Part shown: one piece after another, positions 42,858 through 51,528 of the stretch | How the letters are laid out: each line of letters opens with the position of its first letter | How positions within the stretch are numbered: the stretch's first letter is position 1 | From: JAAYBQ01 sp035403465 | Lineage (GTDB): Bacteria; Spirochaetota; UBA4802; UBA5550 | Reading direction: 5' to 3' | Assembly: GCA_035403465.1 (NCBI GenBank) | Contig: DAONFG010000002.1 | Location: forward strand, 1 to 64,000 | Length of the DNA stretch: 64,000 bases | Notes under the pieces: model-generated | Databases searched by the model: none | What the model saw: the letters and a program-made list of their open reading frames with translations, nothing else | What the model was told of the DNA's origin: nothing | Translations under genes and position numbers: made by a program

Positions 42858-43613
42858 TCAGTCAGGCATGTTTTTCCATAGTATTTTTCTGCCGTCAAGC
42901 ACAGGGCCGTCAACACAGGCGCGCACGTAGCCATCGGTCGTATCAACAGTACAGCCCACGCATATACCCACACCGCACCCGAAATAATTTTCAACTGAAA
43001 CTTCAACCTTAGCTCCGGGATGTGCAAGCCTTACGGTTTTTTCCATCATCGGGTCTGGTCCGCAGCAGTAGACACGTTTAAACTTCGGGTCAGACATTAC
43101 ATGAGCTGCAACATCAGTTGCGAACCCCTTGATACCTGCAGAACCGTCATCAGTGGTGATGATAAGTTCATCAACTGCGGACCTGAACTCATCCTCGCCG
43201 AATATGTAGTCTTTACCCCGGCTGCAGTAGATATATGTCACACGGTTCCCTGCCTTTTTAAGTTCCTTCGCAAGGTAAAGAAGCGGGGCATTCCCCACTC
43301 CGCCGCCCACAAGAAGCACCTCGCCGGCATTTTCAACTGTAAAACCGTTGCCCAGCGGAGCCAGCATGTTTATTTCTCCGGGCTCCATTTTACAGAGAAG
43401 CCCGGTGCCGCGGCCGATTACCCGTATAACAACCCGGATAACGTTTCCTTCTGCGTCATAGATTGAAAAAGGCCTGCGCAGCAGCGGGTCTGTTCCTTCG
43501 TTTGTCCTTATATTGACAAACTGCCCGGGCATGATAGACGGGCAGTCCATTTTTATAGTCATCATGTAATGGTCTTTTGCCACCGGTTGGGGAATGCTCA
43601 GCAGTTTTGCCAT
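42858..43613 (-). CDS. pyrK: Dihydroorotate dehydrogenase electron-transfer subunit PyrK
   Basis: The start is ATG 43613 (251 residues); the longer frame upstream would overlap thpR. It is an FNR-type flavoprotein: FAD-binding RRPFSIYD, a NAD-binding stretch LLVGGGVGNAPLL, and a late CCGPDPMM. A C-terminal [2Fe-2S] motif has four Cys (CGVGICVGC and a Cys 12 later). PyrK passes electrons from PyrD-bound dihydroorotate to NAD in pyrimidine synthesis. The pyrD gene is not next to it. A related sulfide/NADPH-type subunit is a possible alternative. It lies 37 bp downstream of thpR. Confidence 0.85.
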   Translation of the reverse strand: MAKLLSIPQPVAKDHYMMTIKMDCPSIMPGQFVNIRTNEGTDPLLRRPFSIYDAEGNVIRVVIRVIGRGTGLLCKMEPGEINMLAPLGNGFTVENAGEVLLVGGGVGNAPLLYLAKELKKAGNRVTYIYCSRGKDYIFGEDEFRSAVDELIITTDDGSAGIKGFATDVAAHVMSDPKFKRVYCCGPDPMMEKTVRLAHPGAKVEVSVENYFGCGVGICVGCTVDTTDGYVRACVDGPVLDGRKILWKNMPD

Positions 43614-43650
43614 CTCTGTCAGTAACCTCTTCTCTTGTATGCTGCGGAAT

Positions 43651-44214
43651 TCATGATAGCTTCCATTCTTTATAAACCTTGTATTCAGGTCCGTTCTTTT
43701 TAAGCACAGATTCAAACAGAATAACCCTGTCAATGACGCACTGCGAATAGACAGTTTCCCTGCTGCTTTTAATATAGTCCTTCAGCGCGGCAGGAACCAT
43801 TGATTCCCTCCTTACGCGCGCAAGGGTAAGGTGCGGGGTAAACCTTCTCTGCTCAGGCGGAAATCCTGCTGCAACAGCGGCGTTCTCCGCGAAGAGGAAA
43901 AGTTTTTCCATTAGCCTGCTGTCATACTCCATGCCTGCCCATATTACCGAGGGGTCGGCAATACCGGGAAAGCAGCCCAGACCTTTAATCACGCACTCAA
44001 CCTTCTGCGGCCTTGATGAACTGTCAAGCGCTGCAACAAGTCCATCACATCTGTCCAGGCCGGTGTCACCAAGAAATTTCAGGGTTATGTGATAATTGTC
44101 ATCATGTACTACCTTGAGGCATCTGCCGGACTTTTCAAGTTCAGTCCTTACCCGGTCAATTTCAGGCGCTTCTACGGGCATGGCAATGAACATCCTTTTA
44201 GGGAAGCGGTCCAT
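43651..44214 (-). CDS. thpR: RNA 2',3'-cyclic phosphodiesterase (2H superfamily, 2'-5' ligase-like)
   Basis: A 187-residue protein with both catalytic HxTx motifs of the 2H family: YHITLKFLG near residue 41 and PHLTLARV near 127. It has the normal ThpR length. The enzyme opens 2',3'-cyclic phosphates at RNA ends and can join 2'-5' ends in vitro. It lies one base after the gatC stop and is followed by pyrK, in one leftward run with small spacing. Confidence 0.92.
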   Translation of the reverse strand: MDRFPKRMFIAMPVEAPEIDRVRTELEKSGRCLKVVHDDNYHITLKFLGDTGLDRCDGLVAALDSSSRPQKVECVIKGLGCFPGIADPSVIWAGMEYDSRLMEKLFLFAENAAVAAGFPPEQRRFTPHLTLARVRRESMVPAALKDYIKSSRETVYSQCVIDRVILFESVLKKNGPEYKVYKEWKLS

Positions 44215-44215
44215 T

Positions 44216-44503
44216 CTACTCGATAATCTTGGGGACTATAAAAAAACCATTAGTAAATTCCGGGGCGTTCTGCTCTATCCCCTTTCTGTCAATAGACTTT
44301 TTTACTGTATCTTCCCTGAACACATTCGAAACTTCCATTATATGATCAGCAGGCTTTACATTTGAAGTATCCAGTTCATTGATCTTTTCAACATATTCAA
44401 TGATATCATTAAGCTGTTTTGAATACTCTTCGCGTTCGCTTTCGGAGAGTTCAAGCCTCGCAAGTTTTGCTGTCTTTATTATCTGGTTTTCATTTATTCT
44501 CAT
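44216..44503 (-). CDS. gatC: Asp-tRNA(Asn)/Glu-tRNA(Gln) amidotransferase subunit C
   Basis: A 95-residue protein of typical GatC form. It has an N-terminal helix (IKTAKLARLELSESERE), a middle NDIIEYVEKINELDT and the PADHIMEVSNVFREDTV block. It stabilises the GatA-GatB amidotransferase, which makes Gln-tRNA(Gln) or Asn-tRNA(Asn). gatA and gatB are not in the window. The start overlaps the stop of the upstream lipoprotein gene (ATGA). Confidence 0.93.
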   Translation of the reverse strand: MRINENQIIKTAKLARLELSESEREEYSKQLNDIIEYVEKINELDTSNVKPADHIMEVSNVFREDTVKKSIDRKGIEQNAPEFTNGFFIVPKIIE

Positions 44504-45195
44504 TTCAGTTTAACCTCCGGCAACATATTGATCTCACCCGGTTCAGGCTCATAGTATTCAAACCGGGCCAGATCAAAATCAATTACTTTTTCCATTTCAT
44601 GGTATTTTATTCCGATCCTGAACTTTGCAGGAATATCCGGATTCACCCAGTTGAATGTCCTGAAGAAAAAAATAAAGTCGCCGGGAACAATATAGTCCAT
44701 TTTATATTCAAGCGTTTCATTGTCAAAATCGATCTCCTGCAGGAGTACATTGTCCGCGAGCATCCTTCGTGTTTTCCATAACTCTTCAAGGTTTACCGCG
44801 TACCTGTTTTGAAGGTAATCACTCCCCCGGGTAAAACTGAATGTTTCAGGCCTGACCACATCACCGCCGGATAGCACCTCGATCCTGCTTATCTGTAACG
44901 GCCTGTCCCATGTATTGACAACCATTATGCAGAAACATAGATTCGACGGAAATCCCCTGCCCTTTCCCCTGAAAAGATCGGTCTTTGACAGATATTTCCA
45001 GCCTTCGCTGTCTATACTGACAAGTGATACATTGCAGAAATCCGTACGGATGATCCCGGTTGAGCCCCTGTATACCTGCACATCGTAGCTCCCGGAAGGC
45101 CCGAAGGTCCGGACTGTTTCAGGTCCGCATGAAAATACCTGCATAGCCGCAGCCAGAATAATTAACCATATTTTTTTCATATACTGTTTGTGCAT
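44500..45195 (-). CDS. Lipoprotein of unknown function
   Basis: I choose ATG 45195, preceded by GGAAGAGG. A second Met five codons later is also possible. The product has about 231 residues with a lipoprotein signal ending VFSC (Cys23 or so). The mature part is strand-rich and includes a tryptophan-bearing FRTFNWVNPD segment and a C-terminal EYYEPEPGEINML. I recognise no family. It overlaps gatC by four bases, but a functional link is unlikely to follow from that alone. Confidence 0.75.
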   Translation of the reverse strand: MHKQYMKKIWLIILAAAMQVFSCGPETVRTFGPSGSYDVQVYRGSTGIIRTDFCNVSLVSIDSEGWKYLSKTDLFRGKGRGFPSNLCFCIMVVNTWDRPLQISRIEVLSGGDVVRPETFSFTRGSDYLQNRYAVNLEELWKTRRMLADNVLLQEIDFDNETLEYKMDYIVPGDFIFFFRTFNWVNPDIPAKFRIGIKYHEMEKVIDFDLARFEYYEPEPGEINMLPEVKLK

Positions 45196-45314
45196 TTTCC
45201 TCTTCCTGCAGGCTGCAATTACTTTCAAATCCGCTGTTTAGATTGAATGAATATAATGACGCTGTCTTAGCGCCGTTGGGAAAATAATTTTATGGAGATA
45301 AAAGCGGTTTCTAA

Positions 45315-47183
45315 TCAGGAATCCTTTGCAGAATCAAGCGATGCTATACCGTGTACCAGGTCGTCAATGCTGAACGGTTTTGCCATAAAAAGATCAACGA
45401 AGCCCTTGTATCCTTTTATGTCGCCCATACTCCACCCCGAAAGAAGAATCGTAAGTGAATCCTCGTTAATCTCCTTCACCCTGGCCGCAAGCTCAATGCC
45501 CGTCAGCCCGGCAACATCATAATCGGTAATAACTATATCGTAATGATTTTTTTTGAATTCCTCAAACGCATCACTTCCGTTTGAAGTAATAAACACCCTG
45601 TTGCCCATACGCTCAAAAAGGTTTCCCAGGATAGTCTGAAGTCCAATCTCGTCCTCAACGATCATTATATTCCTGTCCTCAATGCTGTTAAAACTGTCTT
45701 CACTTCTCACGAGTGTCTTCTCAACAATCATTCTCTGCGGGAAAATAATCCTCATTGAATATTGCTCGGGCGATTCCTCCTCAATAACCTTTATGTTGAA
45801 TTTATCAGCCGCGTTCCTGATCTCGGATGGCGAGAAGCTGTCAATCGTGTATGGTATTATATTTTCAGAGTCTGCTCCTGCAGTCCTGTCAATTGATACA
45901 GTCATATAATGAAGGTTGCCCTTGACAAACCTTACCCGAAGGATACTTTTTTTACCCGAATAAACAGAAACCTTGAGCATTGCCCATATAAGAAGTTCTC
46001 TTAAAAAAAACGTGTCTGTTTTAATATTAAAGCTGCACCTGTAATCATTATCGATGGTGACGCTTCTCTTTCTCCTGTTTTCATCAACCTTGAAGTGTAT
46101 CCTCACGAACTCGACGGCATCATTTATTATGCTGGCAAGGGGCTCCTCCCTCTCCTCGCGCTCGGTGCCCCTCTCCTCGAGAAATCCCTGTATCCTGCGC
46201 AGCTGGTCCACCACTTCATGCACATAAGTCTCTATCTGCTTCAGGCCGTCAGAAACGATGCTCTTTTCAGTAATAATCTGGAGGTATTGCGTCTGGTTCA
46301 GGATAACATTTATCGTGTTATTGATTGAATGGATGAAGCCGAGTCCTATATCGTTTATAAGGTTAAGCCTCTTCATGGCAGAGAGCCTGGCCTTCAGTTC
46401 CTTTAGCTTTGTAATGTCCTCCATGATAAGTTCAATGGAGTGGATCTCCTTATCCCTGTAAACAGGGTATGCCTGGATGTTTACTATCCTCTCCTCGCCG
46501 CTGTTTGTCTTTATCTTTATTTCACCGAACCTCTTGAAAGGTATATTCCCCCTGAATACTTCAAGGATGCTGTTCTTGATCTTTTCGGAATCGTACTTGA
46601 ACAGTGCATTCACTGCCTGGCATTCACCCTTAACCATATCATCAATGTTATAGCCCAGTGTACCCTCAAAGGACCTGCTTAGTTTTGCAACCTTCATGTC
46701 CCTGCCGAACCTCATGATCGGGAATGGCGAAAATTCAAAGTATGAGTTTTTTGTTGAATCGCCCGGATTAACCTCATGTACCGGGCCTGCAGAATCATCC
46801 GCTTCATCAAGGGGTGTAATGAACACCAGCACGGAATGGACCATGCCGGCATCGGTTATGGGCTGCATTGTCACTTCTACGGGTATGCATGATTCATCAC
46901 CGGTGTTTATCTCAGCAAGGCACGAGGTAAACGCACCATTCAGCGCATCGATAAAGTTCCGGGATACTGTTTTTTTGCAGTCTGTACAGAAGAGGTTGGG
47001 CCAGTCGAATTTTTTCTCCTGTATGTTTATTTCGAAAAGTTCAAAAAAGGGATTGTTGGCATACTCAATCATACTCTTTGAGGTCAGTATGCAGACCGGG
47101 TGGAGAAGGCGGTCAAGGATGTCACAATTAAAAAAAACGGGAGATGCCTGATCTCCCGCGTTAATTTTATCTGTTTGTGTCAT
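45315..47183 (-). CDS. Hybrid two-component sensor with degenerate ATPase domain and C-terminal receiver
   Basis: A 622-residue soluble protein. Two PAS-like regions lie at about 20-140 and 150-265. A dimerisation helix at about 270-345 keeps a His in GFIHSINN. The following region (about 355-495) is where an ATPase domain should be, but the N-box Asn is absent (RELLIWAML) and no DxGxG or GxG box is visible, so it probably cannot bind ATP in the usual way. The C-terminal receiver (about 505-620) has the acceptor Asp in IVITDYDVAG and a Lys in AKPFS. It lies 16 bp after the TPR-like lipoprotein gene. It may act as a phosphorelay or pseudokinase scaffold. Confidence 0.85.
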   Translation of the reverse strand: MTQTDKINAGDQASPVFFNCDILDRLLHPVCILTSKSMIEYANNPFFELFEINIQEKKFDWPNLFCTDCKKTVSRNFIDALNGAFTSCLAEINTGDESCIPVEVTMQPITDAGMVHSVLVFITPLDEADDSAGPVHEVNPGDSTKNSYFEFSPFPIMRFGRDMKVAKLSRSFEGTLGYNIDDMVKGECQAVNALFKYDSEKIKNSILEVFRGNIPFKRFGEIKIKTNSGEERIVNIQAYPVYRDKEIHSIELIMEDITKLKELKARLSAMKRLNLINDIGLGFIHSINNTINVILNQTQYLQIITEKSIVSDGLKQIETYVHEVVDQLRRIQGFLEERGTEREEREEPLASIINDAVEFVRIHFKVDENRRKRSVTIDNDYRCSFNIKTDTFFLRELLIWAMLKVSVYSGKKSILRVRFVKGNLHYMTVSIDRTAGADSENIIPYTIDSFSPSEIRNAADKFNIKVIEEESPEQYSMRIIFPQRMIVEKTLVRSEDSFNSIEDRNIMIVEDEIGLQTILGNLFERMGNRVFITSNGSDAFEEFKKNHYDIVITDYDVAGLTGIELAARVKEINEDSLTILLSGWSMGDIKGYKGFVDLFMAKPFSIDDLVHGIASLDSAKDS

Positions 47184-47199
47184 TATTTACAATCCGTAC

Positions 47200-48600
47200 C
47201 TAATAGAGTGTTCTAATATTGACCAGTGTCTTTTCCCCCTTTTTAATTTCAACCTCTTTTTCCACGGTATCAATTATTCCACCGTCTCCAATAAGAACAT
47301 ACCTGACCTTCTGCTTCCCGGGTTTCAGCGTAATCCGGCCAAGCTGTAAATTGGCCGGCAGGGTATGCCAGCTCCTCAGGTCAGGCCTCATCTGTGCAAA
47401 GAGCGCTGCACCTGTCGCGGCACCTACGGCTGTGCCTATTAACGAAGCAAACGGCCCCAGGTCCTTTATCTGCTCTGCAGCAGCCTTGGCTGCAACTCCC
47501 GCAATTACTGCAGCAGCAGCCTTTGTTGCGATTGAAATAGCCACCCTTTTATAAAGCCTTCCGTAATCATCCTCGAGATTCTGTATTGCGGTCTGCTCTA
47601 CGTTTTCAAGCATCACGGTGCTGATAGATTTTCCGCCGGCCTCAATCTTAATTTTGTCTGTCTTGTTTGACCTTTTTACAAACTTGGGTATGGGATTCTC
47701 TGCAGTCTGTAGTGTAACAAGTATCGCGGCAATAGTAACACCTGCTGCTAAATTACCCGTACTAAGTGTAACATTAATAATCGGTCCCATATCCTTGTCT
47801 TTAAGTAGCGAGCCGCGCGACTTCTTGATCGGCCCCCTGCCTGACTGGAATATTGTTACAATTTCACCGGAATTTTCATTAACGTTGTACCCTTTACCGA
47901 ATTTTTTCTGCCAGTCCTCATAATCATCGTCATAGCCCAGTCTTTTTGACAGGCGTAAAAGGTCATCCTTAACCATGGCAAGGTCAGGCTTAAGGTCATA
48001 TACCTGCTTTAATTCAGTATATGCATAATCAATATCCTTATCATCCCTGTTCAGTTCGCCGTTAATCTCGAAGGCGATTGCCGTGAGATACTTGGCCATT
48101 ACATTCTGCTTGTACCTTGGTGAACCATCCTCGCTCCTGATCTTTGCAAGTTCATTGTTAACAGCGAGAAATTCCACCCTTGCCGAATCATACTTTTTCA
48201 GCATGAGAAAATTTATACCAAGGTACATATGGACCAGCACCTTCTCATGATCCTCACCCCTGTAATCAGAATTCACATCACTGGTAAGGAACGACGAGAT
48301 CTGGTCTGTCACGCTGATTGGTATTAACTGTGCAAGTTTGGCTGCAGGGAGCAGGACTTTGTTGCTCTTTTCATAATCCTCTCCGGAATGCAGCATAAGG
48401 CCGCATTCCATCATGAACAGAAGCTGGTCCTTGCCGGCCTTATTCACATCAGGGAGGAGAAGCTTTGCAGCCTCAAGGTATTGGCCTTTGTAAAACTTCT
48501 CCTCGGGCACCTTCATTGCCTCTTCATAACTCCTTGAAGAACAGGAAACGAGGGTCAGCGAGAAGATAATTGCCGTTATTATAAGCGGTATTTTCTTCAT
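47200..48600 (-). CDS. Lipoprotein with TPR-like region, COG3014-like
   Basis: A 466-residue protein with a lipoprotein signal (TLVSC, Cys20). The first 240 residues are helical with TPR-like spacing (KFYKGQYLEAAKLL and HMYLGINFLMLKKYDSA). A Gly/Ala-rich membrane-active-looking segment lies at about 360-410 (AAAVIAGVAAKAAAEQ). The last 60 residues are strand-rich. It lies downstream of an LpoB-like gene; such pairs are known in other bacteria and suggest a cell-wall role, which I infer. The exact function is unknown. Confidence 0.75.
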   Translation of the reverse strand: MKKIPLIITAIIFSLTLVSCSSRSYEEAMKVPEEKFYKGQYLEAAKLLLPDVNKAGKDQLLFMMECGLMLHSGEDYEKSNKVLLPAAKLAQLIPISVTDQISSFLTSDVNSDYRGEDHEKVLVHMYLGINFLMLKKYDSARVEFLAVNNELAKIRSEDGSPRYKQNVMAKYLTAIAFEINGELNRDDKDIDYAYTELKQVYDLKPDLAMVKDDLLRLSKRLGYDDDYEDWQKKFGKGYNVNENSGEIVTIFQSGRGPIKKSRGSLLKDKDMGPIINVTLSTGNLAAGVTIAAILVTLQTAENPIPKFVKRSNKTDKIKIEAGGKSISTVMLENVEQTAIQNLEDDYGRLYKRVAISIATKAAAAVIAGVAAKAAAEQIKDLGPFASLIGTAVGAATGAALFAQMRPDLRSWHTLPANLQLGRITLKPGKQKVRYVLIGDGGIIDTVEKEVEIKKGEKTLVNIRTLY

Positions 48601-48625
48601 TCTATGCTCCAGGTATCAGCAGGTT

Positions 48626-49192
48626 TCACCAGGTGATGCTGTCTGTTTTTGTTGATTTAAGAAACTCCTGCTCATCCTGCCATTCAGTTACACGGGTTTT
48701 AATGTTAACAAGGGTAAGTGTGACCTTGAGGTACTGTTTCTTTTTGCCGTCAACGTACCTTACGTTCTCCCTGATGTCGCCTGTAAGGTAGAAGTTTGGG
48801 GACTTCATCTCTCCAACAGGAATCGCACTGTCAGCATCGATAAGCCCGGTCTGGCCTTTGGCTATTTCAGCAAGGGCCTCTTCATCAAGAGAATCATCAA
48901 TAAACTTGATCCTCTGCCTGATCAGTTTTGTGCGTATTTCACCCACCACAAGTTCGGTATCAATATGCTCTGATGTCATATTCCTGAACTTCTTTACCTG
49001 GATAAAAACGGGTTTTTTCCAGTCATCCTTGAGAAAGGTATAAAGAGATGATACCATTTTGTTTACTGTAGTTTTTATTTCCTTGGGGCCCCATTCCATG
49101 GAACCTTCAGCCTTGTTCACGTCCTCGTACTGGGTCTTTCCTCCACAGCCAACAACCAGAACCAGAAGCGCGACGGACAGAAACCTTTTCAT
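48626..49192 (-). CDS. LpoB-like lipoprotein (penicillin-binding-protein activator family)
   Basis: A 188-residue lipoprotein with signal ending LVVGC (Cys16). The mature domain has the LpoB pattern: VFIQVKKFRNMTSEHIDTEL near the middle, then RQRIKFID, FYLTGDIREN and a late strand pair with TRVTEWQDEQEF. In E. coli LpoB activates PBP1B from the outer membrane. Here a class A PBP is encoded 9 kb away but not adjacent. The following lipoprotein gene begins 25 bp downstream and probably belongs to the same unit. Identification rests on family resemblance. Confidence 0.8.
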   Translation of the reverse strand: MKRFLSVALLVLVVGCGGKTQYEDVNKAEGSMEWGPKEIKTTVNKMVSSLYTFLKDDWKKPVFIQVKKFRNMTSEHIDTELVVGEIRTKLIRQRIKFIDDSLDEEALAEIAKGQTGLIDADSAIPVGEMKSPNFYLTGDIRENVRYVDGKKKQYLKVTLTLVNIKTRVTEWQDEQEFLKSTKTDSITW

Positions 49193-49347
49193 ATACTCCT
49201 CCTGTAATTATTATTCATTTTCGTGTTTCCGGAATTTACCCGGAAAAGGTCAAAACAGACCCGGATTCAGTATAATTAAAAATATATTCAAATGTCAATA
49301 AATATAAGATGTATTTCTGCAGTGCTTTGCAGTAAATCAGTCATGGG

Positions 49348-49372
49348 TTCCCGCCGCCGGAGGCGGCGGGAA
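49348..49372. repeat. Perfect 11-bp GC-rich hairpin
   Basis: TTCCCGCCGCC-GGA-GGCGGCGGGAA. It has no T run. It lies just before the 76-bp tandem repeats. Confidence 0.7.
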
Positions 49373-49380
49373 GAAATCAA

Positions 49381-49608
49381 TATATGACGTATTTATACAT
49401 TGCTCTATACAAGGCAGTGCGGGGATGCCTGCAGCCGCAAGGGCGGGGAATAATTAATTTATGACGATTTATGCATTGCTCTATACAAGTCCGCACAGGG
49501 ATGCCCGCAGCCGGGAGCTGTGGGGTAATAAATATTTACTGTATCTATACTTTGCTCTATACAAGTCGGTACGGTGATGCCTGCCGCCGGGAGCAGTTAA
49601 TTATACAC
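49381..49608. repeat. Three tandem repeats of 76 bp
   Basis: The invariant core TTGCTCTATACAAG starts at 49400, 49476 and 49552, an exact 76-bp period. Flanking sequence is partly conserved (a GGGATGCC-like block, then a G/C-rich stretch and an A/T-rich end). The region has no ORF and lies between two minus-strand genes. It might be a regulatory array, a site-specific recombination or replication-associated element, or a decayed dispersed repeat. The 440-bp gap holds this array, the hairpin and AT-rich spacer. Confidence 0.8.
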
Positions 49609-49632
49609 AGTTTTTATTATGTTTAAAGCGGT

Positions 49633-50646
49633 TTACTTTTTTGTGTATTCCATGACTGTTTTAACTACTTCTGCTGCTGCGGTTTCACTGTTGCTGTTTT
49701 TTATAACTGCAACGTAATTGAAACGGTCAAGGGTATACCTGTAAAGATTGTCATAGTAATCAACAAGGAGCATTTCAATAAATTCATCGATTCTTCCGTT
49801 TTTATACAGTTCAGCAAGTTCATCCGTTTTTTTCTGTCCCAGCCTTTTTGTAAGCGAAAGTACAATTCCCATGATCCTGTCATGATCATTAAACCTGGCA
49901 TATTCCTTTTTTATTATAGCGACCCGCCTTTCTATCGGTGTATCAATATAGATTACTGGAGCACTTCGCATCTGCATGAATACATTTTCGGGGATATGCA
50001 GGTTGCCTATTTTTTTCGATTCCCCTTCAATTACAGCATAATCAGATTCATCCAGTTCATGCAGCCTGCCGGCCAGCAGGGTTTCAAAGGCCTTCTGGCT
50101 GTTCTGTTTGAGTCCTATGCCGCCGAAGAGAGAACTCCTGTGGCCGGCCATGGCTTCAAGGTCGATTGAATTTTCAATGAACCCCAGGATTTCCGTTTTG
50201 CCTGCACCGGTCAGCCCCTGGAGAACAAAGAGCTGCGGCTTTATAACCAGTGACTCAAGGTATCCGGATACAAAGCTGCGGTATGCCCTGTAACCGTCCC
50301 TGATCCTCCATGTTTTAATACCCAGAGAATTCACAAGCGAAGCCACGGACCCTGAACGCATACCGCCGCGCGCACAGTAGATGACAATCTCCCTTCCGCC
50401 GTGACTCATGATCGAATCTATTATTGCGCCGACGCGCTTTCCGCCGATCTCTGTACCCCGTTTTACTGCGTCCTCGCGGCTGACCATTTTGTACAGGGTC
50501 CCGATCTCGCGTCTCTCTTCATTGTCAAAAATCGGCAGATTTATTGCTCCGGGTATATGGTCTTCAGCGTATTCGGCCGGAGACCGCACATCAATATATA
50601 AAGGATTGTCCAGGTCCAGGGATTCTTCGTATGTAATTTCACTCAT
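49633..50646 (-). CDS. mnmH: tRNA 2-selenouridine/geranyl-2-thiouridine synthase
   Basis: A 337-residue protein with the two-part MnmH (SelU/YbbB) layout. An N-terminal rhodanese domain (to about 130) has DVRSPAEY and the active-site Cys in IYCARGGMRS. A C-terminal P-loop domain has GLTGAGKTE. The enzyme replaces sulfur at wobble U34 of tRNA with selenium, or adds a geranyl group as intermediate. Selenophosphate synthase (selD) is not in the window, so use of selenium is not proven. Its start overlaps the NUDIX gene stop by four bases. Confidence 0.95.
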   Translation of the reverse strand: MSEITYEESLDLDNPLYIDVRSPAEYAEDHIPGAINLPIFDNEERREIGTLYKMVSREDAVKRGTEIGGKRVGAIIDSIMSHGGREIVIYCARGGMRSGSVASLVNSLGIKTWRIRDGYRAYRSFVSGYLESLVIKPQLFVLQGLTGAGKTEILGFIENSIDLEAMAGHRSSLFGGIGLKQNSQKAFETLLAGRLHELDESDYAVIEGESKKIGNLHIPENVFMQMRSAPVIYIDTPIERRVAIIKKEYARFNDHDRIMGIVLSLTKRLGQKKTDELAELYKNGRIDEFIEMLLVDYYDNLYRYTLDRFNYVAVIKNSNSETAAAEVVKTVMEYTKK

Positions 50647-51344
50647 TCAGTTTCCCCTGAACCGGCAGCCCGGTGCAGTACTCCGGGCATCCTTGTTTTT
50701 ACTTTTCCGTCAGTCATCAGCTCTGTGCATGATGCAAAAAGCACTGTCATGTATTCTTTCATAATACTGCTGAAGAGCAGGGGATGAAAATCTTTTTTCC
50801 TGATTATTTTCCGTGACACATACTTGCCGTCGTAATACGGTACTGACAGATGGCTGTCTTTATCAAAGAGGGATAATACGTAATCACCGGGAACAGGGCA
50901 GAGCCCTGTCACCTCACCGTCATTAAACCTGTAGCCTTCAAGGGGCCTCTCGTCACGCATGATATATACGTGCTGGAACTCCCTGTGGACATATTCCCCG
51001 GTAATCTCCTCGTACCTGGCATAGCCCAGGTCAGTCATATCCGCGTCAGAGGGTGATATGCCCAGCTCCTCCATTGCCTCCTTCTGGATCTTGTTCTCCT
51101 TCAGGCCGAAAGGCACATGACCACCCACGGTAATGTCAAGGCATCCGGGAAAAAGCTCCTTCAAGTGTGACCTGTGCTGGAACAGGATTTCGTAAGACGA
51201 TGCGGCTGCGCGTATAATCCAGAGATGTACACCCTCGTGGGATATCCCTTTTTTGTATGATTCACCTCGTGCGACAGGAAGACCCGAGGGTGTTCCGCTC
51301 TCCCAGTCCCACGCTTCAAGAAGTTCCTTATTCGTAAAATCCAT
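50643..51344 (-). CDS. NUDIX hydrolase, IDI/YfcD-like
   Basis: A 233-residue protein. The NUDIX box is present at about residues 95-117: a GGHV start, then KEAMEELGI, with Lys where Arg is most usual. The N-terminal WDWESGTPSGLPVARGESYKKG-type lead and the HLWI/FQHRS strands recall isopentenyl-diphosphate-isomerase-like NUDIX proteins. These hydrolyse nucleoside-diphosphate-like compounds; the substrate is unknown. It overlaps mnmH by four bases, so the two are co-translated. Confidence 0.88.
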   Translation of the reverse strand: MDFTNKELLEAWDWESGTPSGLPVARGESYKKGISHEGVHLWIIRAAASSYEILFQHRSHLKELFPGCLDITVGGHVPFGLKENKIQKEAMEELGISPSDADMTDLGYARYEEITGEYVHREFQHVYIMRDERPLEGYRFNDGEVTGLCPVPGDYVLSLFDKDSHLSVPYYDGKYVSRKIIRKKDFHPLLFSSIMKEYMTVLFASCTELMTDGKVKTRMPGVLHRAAGSGETE

Positions 51345-51528
51345 AATAACTCAACAGTAATCTCATGCTTTTTTATTCCGCCCTCCATCCCAGGCGGCGG
51401 GCAGTAACACGACAATTACGACTATTCCCTGTGACTGCTTTTTTAATCAATCAAATTTAAAGATAATCCGATACAATAATTGAACAGTTCCGGCCTTTCA
51501 GCAGCCCTTGTTAAAGAGGATCTGCTGT

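Noticed and set aside
42745..42930. Short + strand ORF after the isochorismatase-like gene
   Set aside because: Its first half is the dRS3-like inverted repeat and its second half is antisense to pyrK.
49381..49608. Possible CRISPR array
   Set aside because: Only three units, the invariant part is 14 bp, the intervals are themselves related, and no cas genes are near.
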